The translations under genes and the position numbers were made by a program. The notes beneath the pieces are model-generated. The model worked only from the letters and a program-made list of their open reading frames with translations, was not told the DNA's origin and ran no database searches. This document shows positions 6,843-11,096 of a stretch of 14,269 bases of DNA, piece by piece (positions within the stretch are counted from its first letter, which is position 1; each line of letters starts with the position of its first letter). Source of the stretch: ZC4RG36 sp964652205 (lineage in GTDB: Bacteria > Chloroflexota > Anaerolineae > Aggregatilineales > Phototrophicaceae); NCBI GenBank assembly GCA_964652205.1, contig CAZZAO010000132.1, positions 1-14,269 of the forward strand, read 5' to 3'.

Positions 6843-7649
6843 TCAGGAAGCGTCGTGCGCAACTGTATTGCTCGGCGGCAGCGCGTCAATAGCCGGAACG
6901 GCATCCGACTCACGCACGCGGATCAGCTCGACCTCGAACTGCGAGCGGTCGCCGCGATGGTAAGCAAAATAATACTCAATCGGCGTGTTATCGCTCAGAT
7001 AGCTGATGCTGTCGAGCCGGAACAGCGGCGCGCCTTTGGTCACTTCGAGCCGCTGCGCCTCGCTGCCGTCGGCAGGGACAGCCTGAATAGTACGCCGACC
7101 GTGGGCGATATAAAGCTGATATTTGCTTTCGAGCAGGGCATAGAGCGACTGACTCGACAGATCGTCATTGACCAGTCGGGGGCAGAGCGCGTAGGGAATA
7201 TAGGTGGTGACGATCACTATCGGCGTGTTCTCGACGAAGCGCTGACGCACGATCTCGATCACCGGATCGTTGACGGAGATGGCGAGGCAGGTGGCGACAT
7301 CCTCGCTGGCCGGGACGATGCCCTGCGACAGCACTCGCGTGACCGGTGTGTACCCCTGTGCAACCATGTCGTGATGGAAGCCCGTCAGCTTCTGGACGAG
7401 ACTTTCGCTGATTTTCCGGGGGGCGACGAAGCTGCCTTTGCCCTTACGCCGGACGATCAGGCCGTCGTGGATCAATTCCTGAAGCGCCTGCCGGATAACA
7501 GTCCGGCTGACGTCAAATAGCTCGCATAGCTCGGCTTCGCTGGGGAGCTGGTCGTTGACCTGCCAGGGGCCGTTTTTAATGCGCTCCCGAAGGACGTCCT
7601 TGACCTGGACGTAATATGGAATGGGGCTTTGATGGTCGATTGCGTTCAT
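6843..7649 (-). CDS. GntR-family transcriptional regulator, HutC/UTRA type
   Basis: A 268-residue repressor-type regulator. The N-terminal winged helix-turn-helix covers about residues 10-76, with the signature LPSEAELCELFDVSRTVIRQ at 35-54 and the wing RRKGKGSFV at 67-75. The UTRA effector-binding domain covers about 90-242. It includes the R-x-x-R-F-V-E-N-T-P element near 135-143 and the late P-I-E-Y-Y-F-A-Y-H-R-G-D-R segment at 223-235. UTRA domains bind small molecules, often sugars or sugar phosphates, which release the protein from DNA. The gene sits between the kinase operon and the divergent isomerase-like gene. Both have the same element just after their promoters, so it most likely represses both. 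The start is an ATG with a weak AGGT upstream. About 25 residues after the UTRA domain form a low-complexity tail. Confidence 0.9.
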   Translation of the reverse strand: MNAIDHQSPIPYYVQVKDVLRERIKNGPWQVNDQLPSEAELCELFDVSRTVIRQALQELIHDGLIVRRKGKGSFVAPRKISESLVQKLTGFHHDMVAQGYTPVTRVLSQGIVPASEDVATCLAISVNDPVIEIVRQRFVENTPIVIVTTYIPYALCPRLVNDDLSSQSLYALLESKYQLYIAHGRRTIQAVPADGSEAQRLEVTKGAPLFRLDSISYLSDNTPIEYYFAYHRGDRSQFEVELIRVRESDAVPAIDALPPSNTVAHDAS

Positions 7650-7736
7650 CGCTTGACCTGACTGTGGCGCTTGGCACGCTCACCTGATGAGGAAGGCATA
7701 AGTTTAACGCAAAATGCAGAACCCGACTGGAGTGCT

Positions 7737-7771
7737 GCCCTCACCTGTCTTGAGATCATCATATCATTATA
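7737..7771 (-). promoter_or_regulatory. Candidate promoter and degenerate operator for the GntR regulator gene
   Basis: On the minus strand a perfect TATAAT (7771-7766) is followed, twelve bases later, by TCAAGACAGGTGAGGGC (7753-7737). With two single-base gaps this resembles the shared operator consensus TCATNACAGGANNACAGGC. It would allow autoregulation. No good -35 box is visible and the match is imperfect, so this is weaker than the other two sites. Confidence 0.3.
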
Positions 7772-7834
7772 GGTGGATCATGTGCCAGCGGAGTTCTCAT
7801 CCAACTTGCGGACGTTTATTTCGCTTCGCGTGGT

Positions 7835-7862
7835 TTGACAACCGTGCCGGTCAGCCTATAAT
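7835..7862 (+). promoter_or_regulatory. Consensus sigma-70-type promoter of the isomerase-like gene
   Basis: A perfect TTGACA (7835-7840), a 16-base spacer and a perfect TATAAT (7857-7862). Transcription should start near 7869-7870, leaving a leader of about 82 bases. A consensus promoter of this quality usually needs a repressor, which fits the operator-like element directly downstream. Confidence 0.8.
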
Positions 7863-7874
7863 GATCGTCAATAC

Positions 7875-7896
7875 TTATCATAACAGGATGACAGGC
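7875..7896 (+). promoter_or_regulatory. Operator-like element in front of the isomerase-like gene
   Basis: The second copy of the element fitting TCATNACAGGANNACAGGC, at about +5 to +26 of the predicted transcript and identical at 17 of 22 positions to the element before the kinase operon. The last ACAG also begins a short inverted repeat ACAG-GCA-CTGT (7891-7901). ATCAT/ATGAT words recur around it (7861-7865, 7877-7881, and TCATC-9-GATGA at 7908-7926) and may extend the binding region. Confidence 0.6.
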
Positions 7897-7951
7897 ACTG
7901 TAGCTCGTCATCTGATTACTTGATGATAACCGTTAGAGGAGATGGTTTGTC

Positions 7952-9274
7952 ATGGCAAAAGCGCGCCTTGTGCCAGTTTATTTTCCCGGTCGGGATGCCG
8001 ATTTCGACCGACAGGTAGCGAATATCACCGGCCTGTTAGCGGGCGTGGCCGATATTCTGCCGCCCGTGCTGATTGGCAGTTCGCTGCCGGACGCCGACGC
8101 AGTTGTTTTCCCACAGATGCTCGGCGACGCCTATCGCGCTGTCGAGGCTATCCGCGCGATTGCCATTCCCCGACTGGTCATCACGTCCGAGTTTGGCACG
8201 ATGTCGATGTGGGACTGGGAAATCTGCCAGTACCTGCGCGACGCGGGAATCGAGACTGTCGCGCCGTATAACCTGGAGCAGACGCAGAAAATCTGCCGGG
8301 CGCTGTCGGTGCGCGCTGATCTACGCCGGATGAAATTCGTCGTCTATCAGGATAATCCCGGCGACGGTTTTCAGGCCAGCATCTTCAAGCGCTTTTACTG
8401 GTGGGAAGATGAGTGTACCCGGCGGATGCTGGATAAGTTCGGCATCACCATCGAGCATCGCAGCTTCCGCGAGATGGGGGCCGAGGCCCAGGCGCTGCCG
8501 GACGCCGACGCCGATGCGGTCTGGAATGACTGGCGCAGTCGGATGCCGCTCGACCACCTGAGCGAGCACCAGATTCGCAGCGCGATGAAAGTCTATCTTC
8601 TGCTCCGCCGCGCGCTCGACGAAGACCCGTCGATTGGCTCGATGGGCATCAACTGCCTCAATGAGTCGCATTTTTCCGATACCACGCCCTGCCTGGCCTG
8701 GAATATGCTCTATCAGGAGCGCGGGCTGATCTGGGGCTGCGAGGGCGACACCGTCTCGATGCTGACGATGTATATCCTGCAAAAGTCGCTCGGCGTGCCG
8801 ATCATGCTGACCAATATGTATCCGTTCCTGATGGGACAGGCGGCGCTCAAGCACGAGCGCATCCCCGATTTTCCGATCCTGCCGGAGCCGCAGAATCACA
8901 TCCTCGCCGCTCACTGCGGCTACCTCGGCGTGCTGCCACAGCCGTTCGCGGTCGAGTGGGACGTTAAGCCGAAGGTGCTGGCGATTGTTGACGAGAACGC
9001 CCATGCGCTCGATGCGCGGATGGCGACTGGCCCGATGACCCTCGCCAAGCTTCAGCCATCGTTCGAGACTCTGAGCGTGCTCGAAGGGACGCTGGAAGGC
9101 TATGCCCAGTACCCCGGCTCAGACTGCCTGAATGGCGCGGTGCTAAAAGTTAACGACGGTCACAAGCTGATGCGGACGCTGTCATCGCATCACTACATGC
9201 TGATGACCGGTCACAATCTGGCCGATATTTACCAGATCGCTGGCCTGTTCGGCCTCGACGTCGCCGCGATCTGA
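7952..9274 (+). CDS. L-fucose/L-arabinose isomerase superfamily protein
   Basis: A 440-residue cytosolic protein that looks like a divergent member of the metal-dependent L-fucose / L-arabinose isomerase superfamily, enzymes that convert aldoses to ketoses. The C-terminal half holds the recognisable parts. These are INCLNES at 233-239, TPCLAWNMLYQERGL at 245-259 followed by the CEGD motif at 263-266, AAHCGYLG at 319-326, and near the end SSHHYMLMTGH at 411-421, where a metal-ligand His is expected. The N-terminal half would be the Rossmann-like substrate domain. Family isomerases are often 470-600 residues, so this is a compact version. An AGAGGAG ribosome-binding site lies ten bases before the ATG. 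It is transcribed divergently from the GntR regulator under a shared operator. Aldose isomerase upstream of the FGGY kinase is the likely role; the exact sugar is unknown and a non-isomerase function cannot be excluded. Confidence 0.72.
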   Translation: MAKARLVPVYFPGRDADFDRQVANITGLLAGVADILPPVLIGSSLPDADAVVFPQMLGDAYRAVEAIRAIAIPRLVITSEFGTMSMWDWEICQYLRDAGIETVAPYNLEQTQKICRALSVRADLRRMKFVVYQDNPGDGFQASIFKRFYWWEDECTRRMLDKFGITIEHRSFREMGAEAQALPDADADAVWNDWRSRMPLDHLSEHQIRSAMKVYLLLRRALDEDPSIGSMGINCLNESHFSDTTPCLAWNMLYQERGLIWGCEGDTVSMLTMYILQKSLGVPIMLTNMYPFLMGQAALKHERIPDFPILPEPQNHILAAHCGYLGVLPQPFAVEWDVKPKVLAIVDENAHALDARMATGPMTLAKLQPSFETLSVLEGTLEGYAQYPGSDCLNGAVLKVNDGHKLMRTLSSHHYMLMTGHNLADIYQIAGLFGLDVAAI

Positions 9275-9275
9275 G

Positions 9276-9301
9276 CGGCGGGAATAGCGGCTGTCCTGCC
9301 G
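9276..9301 (+). terminator. Weak terminator-like hairpin after the isomerase-like gene
   Basis: CGGCGGGA (9276-9283) pairs with TCCTGCCG (9294-9301) at seven of eight positions across a ten-base loop, two bases after the stop codon. No T-tract follows, so it may serve as a message end rather than a strong intrinsic terminator. Confidence 0.3.
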
Positions 9302-9323
9302 GTTCCTGAATCGAGTCGGCGGG

Positions 9324-9504
9324 TCACAGCCATGCTTTCAGGAATTTAAAAACCTCGGCGCGCATCTCCGCTGTCTCGAAGTGGCCGCTGTTGTAACGCA
9401 GCAGCTTCCACGCCGCGTTCCCGGTTTCGCAGTACGTCTGTTTCAACTCGTGGTCGATGCAGGGCAAACGCATCAAATTTGATCGGAGTTTCAAGAAAGC
9501 TCAT
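9324..9504 (-). pseudogene. Remnant of an alpha/beta hydrolase (C-terminus plus possible N-terminus)
   Basis: The minus strand carries an open stretch of 49 codons from 9473 to the TGA at 9326-9324. It ends with a segment typical of the C-terminus of alpha/beta hydrolases: NSGHFETAEMRAEVFKFLKAWL, where the His of GHFE would be the third member of the catalytic triad. The nucleophile elbow, the acid and nearly all of the roughly 250-300-residue fold are missing. In another frame just upstream, an ATG at 9504 opens MSFLETPIKFDAFALH, which could be the original N-terminus. In that case a large internal deletion with frame loss fused the two ends. Hydrolase identity is moderately sure; that the two pieces belong together is inference. 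Confidence 0.5.
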
Positions 9505-9531
9505 ATCGGTTTATCCAGGGTCAACGGTAAC

Positions 9532-9560
9532 GTAGGGGCGACCCGGCGGGTCGCCCCTAC
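9532..9560. repeat. Near-perfect 29-bp palindrome (REP-like intergenic repeat)
   Basis: The arms GTAGGGGCGACCCG (9532-9545) and CGGGTCGCCCCTAC (9547-9560) are exact reverse complements around a single G. This GTAGGGGCGACC...GGTCGCCCCTAC form is, from memory, a recurrent palindromic intergenic repeat in environmental GC-rich bacterial genomes, including Chloroflexota. It lies between a hydrolase remnant and a frameshifted ORF, and supplies a TAG (9559-9557) in an alternative frame of the latter. Confidence 0.85.
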
Positions 9561-9566
9561 AAACCC

Positions 9567-9821
9567 TCATGACCTTTTATAGCCTGAGCTGCGATTTTGA
9601 TGCAATTGCCCTGGTGGTCGATGCGATCCAGCCCGGCGGACGTCAATCAGCGCGTCATAATCGGTCAGGCAGCAGGGGGCGATACAGACCTTAATCGCCG
9701 CCGTGATCGTGACGGTCGGCCACGACTCGCTGCCGGTCGCCGGTCGGGTGGAATAGGCGGGGACGCCCTCGAGGCCGTTCAGCTCAAGCACGAGTTTTTC
9801 CAGAAAGTAGCCGTCGTTCAT
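9567..9821 (-). CDS. Small hypothetical protein, probably frameshifted or truncated
   Basis: An 84-codon frame whose ATG overlaps the TGA of the P-loop kinase gene (ATGA at 9821-9818), so translation would be coupled to that gene. The first 60 residues (beginning MNDGYFLEKLVLELNGLEG, with CIAPCC and DYDALID near 47-60) look protein-like. The last 25 (Arg, Ser, Gly, His rich) look like out-of-frame reading. In the +1 frame the same bases read RIDHQGNCIKIAAQAIKGHE and end at a TAG at 9559-9557 inside the palindrome, which looks more natural. A small indel at about 9620-9640, or an internal deletion, has therefore probably damaged it. I do not recognise the family and assign no function. Confidence 0.4.
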   Translation of the reverse strand: MNDGYFLEKLVLELNGLEGVPAYSTRPATGSESWPTVTITAAIKVCIAPCCLTDYDALIDVRRAGSHRPPGQLHQNRSSGYKRS

Positions 9822-10438
9822 GGCTGCTCGCTTAGCGCGTTGAAGCGGCGGTAAATCTCGCTGAAGGCGGTCGGTGGCCCATCAGCCAGCCGTTGAATGA
9901 TGCGCTGCGCGCCTTCTGCCGGGCTGAGTACAGACGTGTCGATTTCCAGATCGTAGCTGACGTGGCTATGGACAACCTCGAACTGCGCCCGCGCGTGGCC
10001 GAGCGTGCGGTCGCCACGCGCCTTTTCCCGCTGCTCGGCCACGTCAAGCGGGCAGATGACGCCGATCAGGTAGGCGGGCAGGTCGCGGAAGGTGGCCGCG
10101 CAGTCCGCCGACCATGACGGCTCGATAAGGACGTGATCGGCCAGCACGTTGTTGCCGCGCAGCGACAGGGCGGCAATCGCCTGATGCATCCCGGTAAACA
10201 GCCGGTGTCCCACTTCGCCTGACCGGGTCGAATGTCCGAGGATTTGTTCCCACAGCGGGCGGTTGAGGTAGCGCTCCGGCAGCATGAAGAGGTACTTGTC
10301 GATGCCCGATTCCAGATAGGGCAGTTCGAGCGTGTTCTGTAACTGGCGCAGCAGCGTCGTCTTACCGGAGCTGGTCGTCCCATTGAGGACGATAATCGTA
10401 CCCGGCTGTACGCGCGGACTCCCTGTGCTGCCGGTCAA
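9818..10438 (-). CDS. Chloramphenicol phosphotransferase-like P-loop kinase
   Basis: A 206-residue nucleotide-dependent kinase of the chloramphenicol 3-O-phosphotransferase (CPT) family. The Walker A loop G-T-T-S-S-G-K-T is at 20-27. D101-H102 follows in the ADHVLIE strand. The family's lid segment with arginines is at about 136-151 (QREKARGDRTLGHARAQ), followed by the V-H-x-H...Y-D-L-E-I-D-T element at 156-168. Proteins of this family in soil and environmental genomes often phosphorylate unknown small molecules, so antibiotic resistance should not be assumed. No ATG is available at the N-terminus. The best start is a TTG at 10438-10436 that overlaps the TGA of the upstream esterase remnant (TTGA), with no Shine-Dalgarno, suggesting translational coupling to what is now a broken gene. 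It overlaps the following small ORF by four bases. Confidence 0.8.
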   Translation of the reverse strand: MTGSTGSPRVQPGTIIVLNGTTSSGKTTLLRQLQNTLELPYLESGIDKYLFMLPERYLNRPLWEQILGHSTRSGEVGHRLFTGMHQAIAALSLRGNNVLADHVLIEPSWSADCAATFRDLPAYLIGVICPLDVAEQREKARGDRTLGHARAQFEVVHSHVSYDLEIDTSVLSPAEGAQRIIQRLADGPPTAFSEIYRRFNALSEQP

Positions 10439-10924
10439 TCGACGATGGCCTGATAGGCGAGGATACGGAACAGCTCGTTGACCGGGTAATCGTCAGTCGG
10501 CAGGATTTGCGTCATCATCAACCCGATCATCTCCTCAGCCGGGTCGATCCAGAAGTAGGTCTTGGCGGCGCCTGACCAGCCATACTCGCTGCAATCCGAC
10601 ATAGACTTTCGTGTTTTTAAAAGCGGGAATGAAGCGGCTGATCGGATCGTTGAGGCCGAAGCGACCTTCCTCGTAGAGCATCATCAGCGCGACGCTGACG
10701 ACCGGCTTGGTCATCGAGAACAGGCGAAAGAGCGCGTCGTCGCGCATCGGCGTCCCGGCCTCGATGTTCATCAGGCCGAAGCTGCCCTGATGGACGATCT
10801 GCCCGCGCCGCTGGATCAGCGTCAGGATGCCGGGAAGTCGGTTGTCGCGGACGAAACCCTGCATGACCGGCGCGATTCGGGCCAGCCGCTCCGCCGACAG
10901 GCCGACGGACTCCGGGGAAAGCAT
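10435..10924 (-). pseudogene. Serine beta-lactamase-like esterase with internal deletion
   Basis: The N-terminal part (from ATG 10924; a GTG at 10963 is an alternative) reads as a class C beta-lactamase / EstB-type esterase. It starts MLSPESVGLSAERLARI, has the nucleophile motif S-M-T-K at 70-73 in RLFSMTKPV, then GRFGLNDPISRFIPAF, and stays sensible to about VYVG at residue 110. The bases after this read, in another frame, as the authentic C-terminus of the same family: SEYGWSGAAKTYFWIDP onward to AYQAIVD and TGA at 10437-10435. The middle of the protein, about 200 residues including the Tyr-x-Asn element, is missing and the frame is lost, so the product would be inactive. The TGA overlaps the TTG start of the P-loop kinase, so all were once one operon. 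Confidence 0.8.
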
Positions 10925-11035
10925 CTTCACGGCCCTGTCCTTCTTGAAGTCTGAAAGGGTCACTTAGCGAGTCGCGCAGGCCCTTGAACCACCGCCTTCT
11001 ATTCTAGCGCGAGTTTCGGGATTGGACGCGAACGG

Positions 11036-11059
11036 CGACTCGTGAGTCGCGCTCACGAG
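11036..11059. terminator. Hairpin in the spacer after the C11 peptidase gene
   Basis: Overlapping inverted repeats: CTCGTGAG (11039-11046) pairs exactly with CTCACGAG (11052-11059) over five bases, and CGACTC-GT-GAGTCG (11036-11049) is an alternative fold. It sits 38 bases after the peptidase stop codon. There is no T-tract, so terminator function is only likely. The rest of 10964-11096 shows no gene. Confidence 0.45.
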
Positions 11060-11096
11060 CCGCCGAGATTCCGCCTCAGATGCTGCGGCGCACGAC

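Noticed and set aside
6774..7520. A 248-codon plus-strand frame opposite the GntR regulator
   Set aside because: The regulator on the other strand has clear HTH and UTRA signatures; the opposite frame has no recognisable motif and begins inside the kinase promoter.
7863..7951. Riboswitch in the leader of the isomerase-like gene
   Set aside because: The leader is only about 82 bases, its start is occupied by the operator-like element, and no conserved multi-helix fold or known aptamer core is visible.
8321..9004. A 227-codon minus-strand frame inside the isomerase-like gene
   Set aside because: Antisense shadow of a gene with a consensus promoter, good ribosome-binding site and superfamily motifs.
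9818..10438. Calling the CPT-like kinase a chloramphenicol resistance gene
   Set aside because: The family match is to the fold and P-loop; many members act on unknown small molecules and nothing in the context points to chloramphenicol.
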